Positions 23,346 to 31,602 of a stretch of DNA of 52,330 nt are shown piece after piece. Every line of letters begins with the position of its first letter. Within the stretch, counting starts at the first letter, position 1. Origin of the DNA: Candidatus Udaeobacter sp. GTDB taxonomy: Bacteria; Verrucomicrobiota; Verrucomicrobiia; Chthoniobacterales; UBA10450. A program made the position numbers and the translations under genes. The notes below the pieces were generated by a model. It saw nothing but the letters and a program-made list of their open reading frames with translations, made no database searches and was not told where the DNA came from. The stretch spans positions 1-52,330 of the forward strand of contig JAALOD010000009.1 in NCBI GenBank assembly GCA_013372845.1. The letters are read 5' to 3'.

Positions 23346-23879
23346 CTACAGCGATTCCATCGGCGGCGCTTTCTCGACTTTCTTGCCGCATTTCTTGCAA
23401 GTACGGCGGGCGTCGTCATTCCAGAAATCCAGCATGGCCTGGCTGAAGTGCTCAACGATATCTGCGCAGTCGAAATGGATGTCTTCCACCAACGAGCCGC
23501 AATTCTCACAGTAAAAAATAACGTGCTCTTTTTCTCCCGGCGGCCGGCGGCGTTCGACCACGACACCGATCGTGTCCGGCGGACGCTGCGGCGAGTGCGG
23601 GACATTCGGCGGGATAAAGAATGTTTCGCCTTCTTTAACGATATGATCCACGATGCGGTCGCCTTCGCGAACGCGCACCTTGATGTCGCCCTTTAGCTGG
23701 TAGAAATACTCCTCCGAATCGACCAGGTGAAAATCGTTCCGCGCGTTCGGCCCTTTGATTACCATCACGAAAAAATCGCGGCCGTCGTAGAGATAGCGAT
23801 TGCTCACGGGCGGTTTAAATTTTTCGCGGTTTTCTTCGATCCAATTCTCCAAATTGATCGGCGGTTGCACAGTCTGCAT
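23346..23879 (-). CDS. nbaC: 3-hydroxyanthranilate 3,4-dioxygenase
   Basis: 177 residues from ATG 23879 (the track's extra 30 residues are an artefact). The cupin ligands H51, E57 and H95 are at the positions I recall for the Ralstonia/Cupriavidus enzyme, with R47 and R99 for the substrate. Two CxxC pairs (C124/C127 and C161/C164) form the rubredoxin-like second iron site found in bacterial, but not animal, enzymes. It opens 3-hydroxyanthranilate to ACMS with O2. Downstream lies ACMSD in the same orientation. The symbol follows the 2-nitrobenzoate pathway name; HAAO is the animal equivalent. Confidence 0.96.
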   Translation of the reverse strand: MQTVQPPINLENWIEENREKFKPPVSNRYLYDGRDFFVMVIKGPNARNDFHLVDSEEYFYQLKGDIKVRVREGDRIVDHIVKEGETFFIPPNVPHSPQRPPDTIGVVVERRRPPGEKEHVIFYCENCGSLVEDIHFDCADIVEHFSQAMLDFWNDDARRTCKKCGKKVEKAPPMESL

Positions 23880-24017
23880 CAGGCAGAGCGTATTGGGACA
23901 AACGCACAGCGTCAAACGGGGATGGTGAATGGCAAATACTAGGGCGACGCCCGGCAGATTGGGACGCATAATTTAAGTTGAAGCGGCCTAACTAAACGCG
24001 GATAAATATCCGCCCTC

Positions 24018-24575
24018 ATGAACCCTGGCTGTTTTGTCCGCATTGCAGGCGCATGCCTGATCGCGCTAATCATTTGCGGTTGCGAGACATTTCCAGAGGG
24101 TCCCTACCCTCGCGCCACTGAGATCGGTTTTTGGAATGACGAAGGCGGTTCCGGACCGGCCAGGATCGTTGTTCATATCGGCGAACAGAAAGCCTACTTT
24201 TACAAGGGCAAACGACTGGTCGGCGAATCGACCGTTTCCACCGGCAAACCAGGGTTCTCGACGCCGCCCGGAAGCTATTCCGTTGTCTCAAAGAGCCCGG
24301 ACCACGTCTCAACCATATTCGGCGATTACATAGATGATTACGGCAATGTGGTGCGATCAAACATTGACGCTCGGAAGGATCGGCGTCCGCCAGGGACGCA
24401 TTTCGACGGTGCGCAAATGCCGTATGCTATGTTTTTCAGGGGCGGCTACGCGATGCATCAGGGCTATGTGCCACCCTTTGCCGCTTCTCACGGTTGTATT
24501 CGCTTGCCGAAGGGAATGGCGGGAAGATTTTACGAAAACGCCCCCGTCGGCACGCCTGTAAAGGTCACAGAGTAG
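24018..24575 (+). CDS. L,D-transpeptidase lipoprotein (YkuD domain)
   Basis: A 185-residue precursor with a lipobox (ALIICGC) predicting a lipid-anchored cysteine near residue 22. The YkuD domain follows: VVHIGEQKAYFYKGKRLVGES, STGKPGFSTPPGSYSV, and the catalytic motif HQGYVPPFAASHGCIRLP with nucleophile Cys and two His residues. Such enzymes form 3-3 peptidoglycan crosslinks or attach proteins to the wall in the periplasm. It is divergent from the hydroxyanthranilate dioxygenase. A second YkuD protein is encoded at 49.5 kb. Confidence 0.92.
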   Translation: MNPGCFVRIAGACLIALIICGCETFPEGPYPRATEIGFWNDEGGSGPARIVVHIGEQKAYFYKGKRLVGESTVSTGKPGFSTPPGSYSVVSKSPDHVSTIFGDYIDDYGNVVRSNIDARKDRRPPGTHFDGAQMPYAMFFRGGYAMHQGYVPPFAASHGCIRLPKGMAGRFYENAPVGTPVKVTE

Positions 24576-24742
24576 CTCAAACATCGGAGGGTTGTTGGCC
24601 CGATGCTTTGGGGCGATATCGACCGCGGCAAAAGTGGGTTCGGATTAACTGCTTCGGCGATCGGCTACAGCTCCAAGACTTTGTGCTAAATTACCGGCTG
24701 CATATGAATCGGAGCATCATTGATGACGAGCGCAGCGGCGCG

Positions 24743-25873
24743 ATGCGATTGAACATTGACGAGTTGCAACGCTACTCGCGTCATCTCATCATGCCCGAGG
24801 TTACATCTGAAGGGCAAAGTCGACTCAAAGCTGCCCGCGTCTTGTGCATTGGTGCCGGAGGACTCGGATCGCCGGCCGCACTTTATTTGGCAGCCGCCGG
24901 CGTTGGGACAATCGGCATTGTAGATTTTGACGATGTCGATCTTTCGAACCTTCAGCGCCAAATTCTTCACGGAACAAAAGACATCGGTCGCGGCAAGCTG
25001 GAGTCGGCCCGCGATCGCTTGCACGACATCAATCCGCAGATCGAGCTCGAATTGCACAAGTGCCGTTTCTCCAGTGAAAACGCGCCTCAACTTGTGTCTC
25101 GCTACGACGTGATCGTTGATGGATCGGATAATTTTCCGACGCGATATTTGTCGAACGATGTCTGTGTTTTTGCGCGTAAGCCCAATGTCTACGGCTCGGT
25201 ATTCCGCTTTGAAGGACAGACAACAGTGTTCGCGCCTCATCTGGGCGGCCCATGCTATCGCTGTCTTTTTCCTGAGCCGCCTCCACCGGAGTCCGTTCCC
25301 AATTGCGCGCAAGCGGGCGTGCTAGGCGTTTTGCCAGGTATTATCGGAATGCTGCAGGCGATTGAGACATTGAAACTAATTTTGGGCATCGGCGAGGTGC
25401 TCGTTGGACGTCTTCTCCATTTCGATGCGCTTAAGGTAAAATTTCGCGAGCTCAACCTGCGACGCGATCCGCAATGTCCTGTCTGCGGCGAGAACCCAAC
25501 AATCTTCGCGCCGATTGACTACGAACAATTTTGCGGAGTGGGCGACGAAGGAGCGATCCCGGGGATGTCCCCGCACGAACTAAAGCGGAGGAAGGATGCA
25601 GGCGACCCATTCGAATTAATCGATGTGCGGGAACCGTTCGAATACGAAATTGCCCGGATTGACGGCGCAAAATTGATTCCGTTGGGAGAAATTGCCGAAC
25701 GATTAGACGAGCTGGAGCGCGAGCAGCCAATCATAGTTCATTGCCATAGTGGAAAACGCAGCGCTCAAGCGGTACGACTGCTACAGCAACGTGGTTTCGC
25801 CAAAGTTTACAATCTTGAAGGTGGAATCGATGCGTGGTCGGAGCAAATCGATCCCAACGTGCCGCAATACTAA
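24743..25873 (+). CDS. MoeB/ThiF-type E1-like adenylyltransferase fused to rhodanese
   Basis: About 376 residues. The ThiF domain begins ELQRYSRHLIMPEV and carries the ATP motif GAGGLGSPAALYLAAAGVG, NLQRQILH, and DGSDNFPTRYLSND. Zinc is held by CYRC and CPVC pairs. A C-terminal rhodanese domain (ELIDVREPFEYEIARIDGA, active Cys in VHCHSGKRS, NLEGGIDAW) makes it a MoeZ/MOCS3-like fusion that adenylylates and then sulfurates a MoaD- or ThiS-like carrier. This would serve molybdopterin, thiamine or other sulfur transfer. ATG 24743 is preferred; ATG 24704 adds 13 residues. The carrier protein is not encoded nearby. Confidence 0.92.
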   Translation: MRLNIDELQRYSRHLIMPEVTSEGQSRLKAARVLCIGAGGLGSPAALYLAAAGVGTIGIVDFDDVDLSNLQRQILHGTKDIGRGKLESARDRLHDINPQIELELHKCRFSSENAPQLVSRYDVIVDGSDNFPTRYLSNDVCVFARKPNVYGSVFRFEGQTTVFAPHLGGPCYRCLFPEPPPPESVPNCAQAGVLGVLPGIIGMLQAIETLKLILGIGEVLVGRLLHFDALKVKFRELNLRRDPQCPVCGENPTIFAPIDYEQFCGVGDEGAIPGMSPHELKRRKDAGDPFELIDVREPFEYEIARIDGAKLIPLGEIAERLDELEREQPIIVHCHSGKRSAQAVRLLQQRGFAKVYNLEGGIDAWSEQIDPNVPQY

Positions 25874-25923
25874 GAGAGATCTTCGTTAAGGCCGGGATTT
25901 CAAACAGGCTGTTGCAGGGGAAT

Positions 25924-26499
25924 TTACTTTACCGCGGCGGCCAATTGTTCGGCACTTGGCACTCCACGCCATTGAGCGATCAATTCACCATTTCGGCCGA
26001 ACACAAAAACGCAAAAATCCGTTGCACCCTCCGCCTCCCCAAGCTGCGACGACACCGACCCATCAAAATCGGTCACAATGAAAATGTCTTTCCGCGCATC
26101 ACGTTTAATTCCCTTCCCGTCGTATCGGGCCTGAAGCCTCCTGGTCTCCTCGTTAACGCCATGCCGGATGAGCGCGGCGGCGATCCTTCGTCCGATCGCA
26201 GTATGCTTTCTCGCAAAGCGAATAATTGTGATCATTCTGTAATCCGGGTTGCCCAGGCAATATTCTGGAACGCGATCGGCCACGGTGCGCGCTTTTTCTC
26301 TATCTGTAACGGTGGCCAGCACGACGACAGTCACGTGTCCGCCAGCTGTAGAGTGTTTGTTTCCATCAATGTCGACGAACCCGAGCGAGTAGGTTGCCCC
26401 GATGGAAAGGGCTCCATTTAGGCGCGCTCCGGGAAGCACAATTAATGTTCCGATAAAGAAAAAGAATTGAAGTGCGCGCGGTTTCACAAGCAAGCACAT
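25924..26499 (-). CDS. Membrane-anchored or exported thioredoxin-fold protein
   Basis: From ATG 26499 the protein has a hydrophobic N-terminal segment (ALQFFFFIGTLIVLPGARLNG), then GFVDIDGNKHSTAGGHVTVVVLATVTDREKARTVADRVPEYCLGNPDYRMITI and a C-terminal FCVFVFGRNGELIAQWRGVPSAEQLAAAV. The arrangement is that of AhpC/redoxin-like domains, but there is no CxxC; one Cys (PEYCLGNP) is at an unusual place. I recall such proteins as a Verrucomicrobia-typical group without function. The track start at 26553 would overlap the divergent lipoprotein gene. A thiol-redox role is only inferred from the fold. Confidence 0.7.
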   Translation of the reverse strand: MCLLVKPRALQFFFFIGTLIVLPGARLNGALSIGATYSLGFVDIDGNKHSTAGGHVTVVVLATVTDREKARTVADRVPEYCLGNPDYRMITIIRFARKHTAIGRRIAAALIRHGVNEETRRLQARYDGKGIKRDARKDIFIVTDFDGSVSSQLGEAEGATDFCVFVFGRNGELIAQWRGVPSAEQLAAAVK

Positions 26500-26507
26500 T
26501 GGCGACA

Positions 26508-27233
26508 ATGTCCTGCCCTGACAAGATTCAGCCTGTGTGCTCGATTTTTCCATTGTCGGGGACGACGCGCGAGGTCTGTATTTGGCTATCGGTCCTTTTC
26601 GTTCTTGGCTTAACAGGCTGTGATCGCATGGGCGCTTCTCGCCGTTCGCAGCTGATGCAGGACGCGGATACCAAATCGGCCCAGGGAGACTTCGCGCGCG
26701 CTATCAATTTGTATGAGGCCGCGCTCGATGACAGCCCGCGTTGTGCGGAGGTTCACTACAAGCTGGCTCTTCTTTATGACGACAAGCTGAACGACCCTGT
26801 GAGCGCGCTGCATCATTTCAGGCGTTATCTCGCATTGAGTCCGGCCGGCGCTCATGCTGCTGATGTCAAAAACTCGATCAAACATGATGAGATCGCCGCG
26901 CTGACGGTCTTGTCTGGCGATTCCGTCATCACCCGGTCCGAGGCGGCCCGCTTGCGAAACGAAAACCTTAATTTGCACAAGGAACTTGAAGCGCGCGCTG
27001 TGCCGGCGCGAAGTGTGACGGACAAATCGCAGGAAGGCGACACCAGCTCAAGAAAAACCGCCTCCAAGAAAGGAGACCGAAGCTACGTCGTGCAATCAGG
27101 CGATACGCTTTTCTCCATTTCGCGAAAGTTTTATAAATCGCCCAAGCGCTGGAAAGAGATCCTGGACGCGAACAGGAAGAATATTCGCGACCCCAAGAAA
27201 CTTACGGTGGGCCAGACCTTGGTTATTCCGTAG
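26508..27233 (+). CDS. TPR and LysM lipoprotein
   Basis: About 241 residues. A hydrophobic stretch ending LGLTGCD is a lipobox, so the protein is lipid-anchored. Next come TPR-like helices (ADTKSAQGDFARAINLYEAALDDSPRCAEVHYKLALLYDD, LHHFRRYLALSPAG), a Lys/Glu-rich linker, and a C-terminal LysM domain (SYVVQSGDTLFSISRKFYKSPKRWKEILDANR to LTVGQTLVIP). LysM binds peptidoglycan, so it probably tethers the outer membrane or a partner to the wall. The start is uncertain (ATG 26508 or TTG 26553). It is convergent, with 25 bp spacing, to the outer-membrane barrel gene. Confidence 0.85.
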   Translation: MSCPDKIQPVCSIFPLSGTTREVCIWLSVLFVLGLTGCDRMGASRRSQLMQDADTKSAQGDFARAINLYEAALDDSPRCAEVHYKLALLYDDKLNDPVSALHHFRRYLALSPAGAHAADVKNSIKHDEIAALTVLSGDSVITRSEAARLRNENLNLHKELEARAVPARSVTDKSQEGDTSSRKTASKKGDRSYVVQSGDTLFSISRKFYKSPKRWKEILDANRKNIRDPKKLTVGQTLVIP

Positions 27234-27258
27234 GTACTTTCGGAGTTGTCCGAGGAAT

Positions 27259-28251
27259 CTAGAACTTCACCTGGAGGGCCACTGCGCCCCCGAGGTTGGC
27301 CACTTGGTAATCGAAAACGCTTTGGTTCGATTGGCTTGCCGCCAACGTACTCACAGCGCTCACCGTAAGATATTTGTTCAAACGATAGTTTGCGGTAAGC
27401 GCGAGAATTTCGCTGATGTCGTCGCGGCCTCCTTCGTAATACTGGCGCACTACGAGCGTGCCCACGGCATTGACGAAAAAGGAGCGGGTGAGAACCGCCG
27501 AATACCCAAGATAGACTGCATAATCGCTTCGCTGGGCTGAGATCGCGTTGATGTTTGGCGGCTGTCCAGATTCCTCGGCCGCGATGCTGATATTCAAGTC
27601 GGCGCCCAGAGTGAGCGTTTGAGCGCGACCAAATTGAAACGGAATCCCCGCGTCTATGATGAAGGCGTGGTTTTGGAAGAAAGCCGCAAAGCTGTTTTTC
27701 TCGGTGAGCCGATTGTAATCGTACTCAACGCGCAAAAGCAGATTGTGCCACTGCGGCACGATATATCTGAAGCCGACTTCAAAATCAAAGCTTCCAAAAT
27801 TGAAGTTGTCGAATCGATCGTAATAAAACAGCTGCTCCCGGACATCAATCAGTCCGTACAGCGTGTTGGTGATCCGCGGCTCGTAAAAGGCTGCTGCTGC
27901 CGGTGCAACGACAAAATCGCTCTGCTCTCCGCTCCGCGTCAGAGCAACATTCGATGTCCAGTAAAACGGCGTGCCGACCGAAATGGTGAACGGTTGATAT
28001 TCTTCCACCCGTTTGAGGATTTGCTGTTCCCCGAGATCGGCGTCGCCAGGCGCTGCGGCAACATTGCCACCTTCGACAGCGCTTGGCGGGCCAGTGGTAG
28101 GAAAGGCCGACGGAGCCTGCTCGCGCGTCAACTGCGCCTGGTTTGCCGTCTGCGCCGAGCCGTCATTAGTTGAGGTAACAAAGAGCACGCACAACGTCGT
28201 GACGAACCCGCACAAATGACGGTCGATGCGAGATCTCACGAACGCGACCAC
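27259..28251 (-). CDS. Outer-membrane beta-barrel protein
   Basis: 330 residues with a signal-like N-terminus (CGFVTTLCVLFVTSTNDGSAQ), an 80-residue linker, then regularly spaced amphipathic strands (FTISVGTPFYWTSNVALT, LYGLIDVREQLFYYDRF, FEVGFRYIVPQWHNLLLRVEYDYNRL, LTANYRLNKYLTVSAVSTL) and a terminal aromatic, VALQVKF, the usual BAM-recognition ending. About 12 to 14 strands can be guessed. No family name is recognised. It is the last gene of the operon led by two FecR-domain proteins and may be their outer-membrane partner, which is inference from synteny. Confidence 0.75.
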   Translation of the reverse strand: MVAFVRSRIDRHLCGFVTTLCVLFVTSTNDGSAQTANQAQLTREQAPSAFPTTGPPSAVEGGNVAAAPGDADLGEQQILKRVEEYQPFTISVGTPFYWTSNVALTRSGEQSDFVVAPAAAAFYEPRITNTLYGLIDVREQLFYYDRFDNFNFGSFDFEVGFRYIVPQWHNLLLRVEYDYNRLTEKNSFAAFFQNHAFIIDAGIPFQFGRAQTLTLGADLNISIAAEESGQPPNINAISAQRSDYAVYLGYSAVLTRSFFVNAVGTLVVRQYYEGGRDDISEILALTANYRLNKYLTVSAVSTLAASQSNQSVFDYQVANLGGAVALQVKF

Positions 28252-28332
28252 TTCCTGCCTGGTTTGTCCATGACGCCGCTAATCTTCTCGGTCATATCAA
28301 TGAGCAGGTTGAATGTGCCAGGTGCCTAGTGG

Positions 28333-31300
28333 TTAGAAAGCCCGCGTGCCGCCACCAAGGCGATTATTGATCACTCCGCGATCGCGCGTTCGCCGAACAT
28401 CCGCCATGTCGCGGTCCGCTTTGATCATACGATTGACATTGAGGCGATCGGCGTTGACCGCGTGGCGCTGGCTGTGATGGGGAACCTTAAGCCTTCCATC
28501 AGCGCCTGGAACAGCACCATCGAGCAGAGAAAGCAACTGTCCGCTGTTTTGAATATTCATCACCGTTTTGGTCCTCTTCGCGTTCGTAGGATTGCCGGGC
28601 GACGGAGCATCAAACGGCGGGCGTTCTGAGAGTAGCCGCGGCCGGTTCGCACCGCGGCCAATAAACGTACCGGTAGTGTGGCCGTTACCGCCGAAGCCCG
28701 TATAGTTTGCGTTAGGGCTGCCCTCGGTAAAGTTTACATAAACATCAGCCGGATTTGGGCCGTCGATCCTGACCTTGACATCGTTGAAAATCGTGATCGA
28801 ATTCGCCGCCAGAATCTTTGCACTGTTCCCGCCGAGCGTGACGTTAGAAACGAAGTTGAGCTGGCCTTTACTTCCCGGCGCGTAAAGTTTCAATATCGTG
28901 TCAGCCGACAGGGTACCACCGCCGATAGTAAGCACACCGTTTGAGCCAAATACGCCGGCTTTGAGTACATCTGCGTGGGCGCTGGCATTATTGAATGTGA
29001 TCGATCCGTTCCCGTCCATGTAGGTGAGAAACGTCCCGCCTACGTTGTAATTGCCACCGTTAATCAGAATCGCGGCGGCTGCCGCCCCATCGCTGCCGTA
29101 AAACGCAATGGTTGCGTCGTTAGCAATGTTTGCGTTGCCGGCAACATCCATCCCGATAACACCTCCGCCGCCGATGACGCCGCCCTCGCTATTATCGATC
29201 TGAACCGATAAGGAATTCGCATTAATGTTCCCCGCCGCGGCGAGGCCAACAATGCCTCCGGTACCAATTTCTCCTCCGTTGTTCAGCAGCTCAAGCGTCA
29301 GATTGTTGGTGTTGAGGTTTCCTCCGATCGTGGCGAGAATGTTCGCCCCATTAACAACTTCATTGATGTTATTATTAACGCGAAGCGTAGTATCGCCGCC
29401 CGCGTCTGTAGTCAGATTGTTTCCGACACTTAAGAAAAGATTCGCGCCGGAGTTAACTACTTGGTGAACCGGAGTGATTATCTCGAGGTCAATTCCACCG
29501 GAGTTGGAGTCGTTGTGAGTGTTCAGATTATTGCCCACGAAGAGCGTCACATTTTCGCCGTTCTCTTGTGGAGACTGTACTGCCAGCTCGACCCCGGGGA
29601 ACAAATCGGCCGCGGTCAAATTACCGCCGACGCGAAGGTCGATATTGGCCCCCGTTCCTGATTGGTCAGTCGCCGACGTTTGCAATGCAAGTGATCCGCC
29701 AACAGTGAGATTTCTGTCCGCCAACACATCGATATTAGCTCCCGCTGTTAGATTGCTAATATCGGTGGCAATTGAGAAGTCGCCGCCGATCAGCAAGTCT
29801 GTGCCAGCGTAAAGCAGGACATTGAGACCCGAAGTAATTCCCCCATTTCGTCGAATAATGGTCAGGTCATTCGCAACATTGATCATCTGACCGGCGGAAA
29901 TACTCACATTCCCGTTAGAATTGAACGCCGTTTCATCAGAGATTTGACCGCTCCAATGCAAGTTTTGTCCGGCGAATAAAGTAATCGTCGGGGCATGGAT
30001 GGCTGCCTCACCGTTAATTGAAATGCTACGTCCAACGAATGCGTATAGATCGTCGGTTGTGATGCTCGACGTCATTGACATGTCGCGCTCGGCAAAAAGG
30101 CTGACTTGGCTTCCTGTGCTGATATTGGAGCCAAGGGTCAAATCACTGCTCGAACCGCGAGCGTAAATCGCCAAGTCGTGCAATCCGGAGAACGAAATGT
30201 TGGGACCCAGGGTAATTGAACCGTTCTGCGTTGCGAGCAAAAGGCCGCGGATACCTTCGAAGGTCAGTACGCCGCCGGCACCTCCGGAAGTAATGCCGTT
30301 AACGGCGATCAGGCCCAGATTGGTTTCACCATTTGTCGTGTCGATCGTTGGATCGCCAGTTAACTGGAGCGCGGTGAACTTGAAGCCCGCTCCCGAACTA
30401 TCGCCGATTAGGTCGTCGAAGCCGCTTGCGGTGTCAAAGGTCGATGTCGATCCAAAGGCCCACGCGGAGATCGGACCGTCAATCGATCGTCCGCGATAGA
30501 TTTTGCCGTAATCGGTTACGCCGTTGGTAGTGATGGAGGGATCAGTCGTAATGACTGTGCCACTCGTTATCACGTAAGGATTCGGGGAAGTAATCGTGCT
30601 TGGAGTACCAAACTTAGTCGGAGTCGGACTAACGCTCGGACTCGGACTAACGCTCGGACTTGGACTGACACTCGGGCTCGGACTAACGCTCGGACTCGGA
30701 CTAACGCTCGGACTTGGACTAACGCTCGGACTCGGACTGACGCTCGGACTCGGACTGACGCTCGGACTCGGACTAACGCTCGGACTCGGACTGACGCTCG
30801 GGTTTGGACTTGATGTCGAATTGCTTACTAAAACAACCGGGTTCGCGTTTGCGTTCTGATCGGTCGTGTCGATCACGTCTACTAGGTTTCTGGCAAGAGG
30901 CTGACTGGTTGGCAATTGCCCCGCAAGCTGCTGGTTAATCACGGCGAGGATCAACGGCAAGTTTGCCAGCGGCGGAAAATCTTGAATCAAACGCGACGTC
31001 TCAAGGACCAACTTTACATCAAACTTTTCCGGTTTCGTCATCCGCCCATCCGCCGTCATCATCATCATTTCGCCGCCGTGAACGGTCACAGCTTTTTCAG
31101 GATGACCAGCGGGATAAAACGTGCCGATCCCTTCCAAGACCATGAATTTCGTGGGCGGTCCCGTTGCCAAAAGAGCTGTACCACCTGTGACGGCCGCGGT
31201 GACAGCTGAAGTGCTGACCTTGACTGGGGCTTTATCGGGCGGGACCTCCAAGAGGACCGCACCACTGGTCAGGTCGAGTTCACGCGCACCGCGTTTAAAG

Positions 31301-31593
31301 CTGAAAATCGTATTCGCCCCAAGGCGCGTTATGGTGAGATCGCTAAAAGTCAGTTCGGCACGCGATTCCACGCCGGTACGCACCCCCATCTGCTGCGTGA
31401 CTGTGTCATTCACGGCCGCCGGCCGCGGTGCCCCCTGAGCTTCCAGCAACCGCACGTCCTGAATTATCTGCGAGACGTGCGCCTGTTGGATTTGTGCAGC
31501 GGTTCCAATTGGGCCTGTCCCAACAAAAAACAAGCAGACGCAAAACGGGCCGATCAGTCCACCCCACTGGGTTTGTATAAGAGACTTTTCCAT
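28333..31593 (-). CDS. Large exported FecR-domain / beta-helix-like surface protein
   Basis: 1086 residues. After a signal sequence (LIGPFCVCLFFVGTGPIGTAAQ) an N-terminal FecR-like domain spans about 30-200 (VNDTVTQQMGVRTGVESRAELTFSD, TRLGANTIFSF, AAVTGGTALLATG). A linker of nine perfect SPSPSV repeats follows at about 265-325. The remaining 700 residues are dominated by Asn/Gly/Leu-rich filamentous-haemagglutinin-like strands (NLTVGGSLALQTSATD, NLTAADLFPGVELAVQS) and probably form a long beta-helix. No autotransporter barrel or sorting signal is evident at the basic C-terminus. The gene starts 9 bp after the preceding FecR gene, so they are coupled. Confidence 0.85.
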   Translation of the reverse strand: MEKSLIQTQWGGLIGPFCVCLFFVGTGPIGTAAQIQQAHVSQIIQDVRLLEAQGAPRPAAVNDTVTQQMGVRTGVESRAELTFSDLTITRLGANTIFSFKRGARELDLTSGAVLLEVPPDKAPVKVSTSAVTAAVTGGTALLATGPPTKFMVLEGIGTFYPAGHPEKAVTVHGGEMMMMTADGRMTKPEKFDVKLVLETSRLIQDFPPLANLPLILAVINQQLAGQLPTSQPLARNLVDVIDTTDQNANANPVVLVSNSTSSPNPSVSPSPSVSPSPSVSPSPSVSPSPSVSPSPSVSPSPSVSPSPSVSPSPSVSPSPSVSPTPTKFGTPSTITSPNPYVITSGTVITTDPSITTNGVTDYGKIYRGRSIDGPISAWAFGSTSTFDTASGFDDLIGDSSGAGFKFTALQLTGDPTIDTTNGETNLGLIAVNGITSGGAGGVLTFEGIRGLLLATQNGSITLGPNISFSGLHDLAIYARGSSSDLTLGSNISTGSQVSLFAERDMSMTSSITTDDLYAFVGRSISINGEAAIHAPTITLFAGQNLHWSGQISDETAFNSNGNVSISAGQMINVANDLTIIRRNGGITSGLNVLLYAGTDLLIGGDFSIATDISNLTAGANIDVLADRNLTVGGSLALQTSATDQSGTGANIDLRVGGNLTAADLFPGVELAVQSPQENGENVTLFVGNNLNTHNDSNSGGIDLEIITPVHQVVNSGANLFLSVGNNLTTDAGGDTTLRVNNNINEVVNGANILATIGGNLNTNNLTLELLNNGGEIGTGGIVGLAAAGNINANSLSVQIDNSEGGVIGGGGVIGMDVAGNANIANDATIAFYGSDGAAAAAILINGGNYNVGGTFLTYMDGNGSITFNNASAHADVLKAGVFGSNGVLTIGGGTLSADTILKLYAPGSKGQLNFVSNVTLGGNSAKILAANSITIFNDVKVRIDGPNPADVYVNFTEGSPNANYTGFGGNGHTTGTFIGRGANRPRLLSERPPFDAPSPGNPTNAKRTKTVMNIQNSGQLLSLLDGAVPGADGRLKVPHHSQRHAVNADRLNVNRMIKADRDMADVRRTRDRGVINNRLGGGTRAF
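30625..30810 (-). repeat. 18-bp in-frame minisatellite (SPSPSV x9)
   Basis: The plus strand repeats GGACTCGGACTAACGCTC about ten times with an 18-bp period (anchors at 30631, 30649 and so on to 30793) with T/C and A/G wobble changes only. On the minus strand this encodes SPSPSV inside the FecR/beta-helix protein. Copy number could vary by slippage without breaking the frame. Confidence 0.95.
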
Positions 31594-31602
31594 ATTCGGT
31601 CG

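Noticed and set aside
21310-23879. Tryptophan-to-NAD (quinolinate) route
   Set aside because: ACMSD and the following catabolic steps are present, and no quinolinate phosphoribosyltransferase gene is in the window; nadE alone does not show this route.
24686-25312. 208-aa minus-strand ORF opposite the MoeB-like gene
   Set aside because: Shadow of a conserved adenylyltransferase domain.
30625-30810. Regular repeats as a possible CRISPR array
   Set aside because: Units are contiguous 18-bp copies with no spacers, inside a coding frame, and no cas genes are present.
30596-30859. 87-aa plus-strand ORF of GLGLTLGLGLTL repeats
   Set aside because: It is the antisense reading of the SPSPSV minisatellite; no start context or homology.
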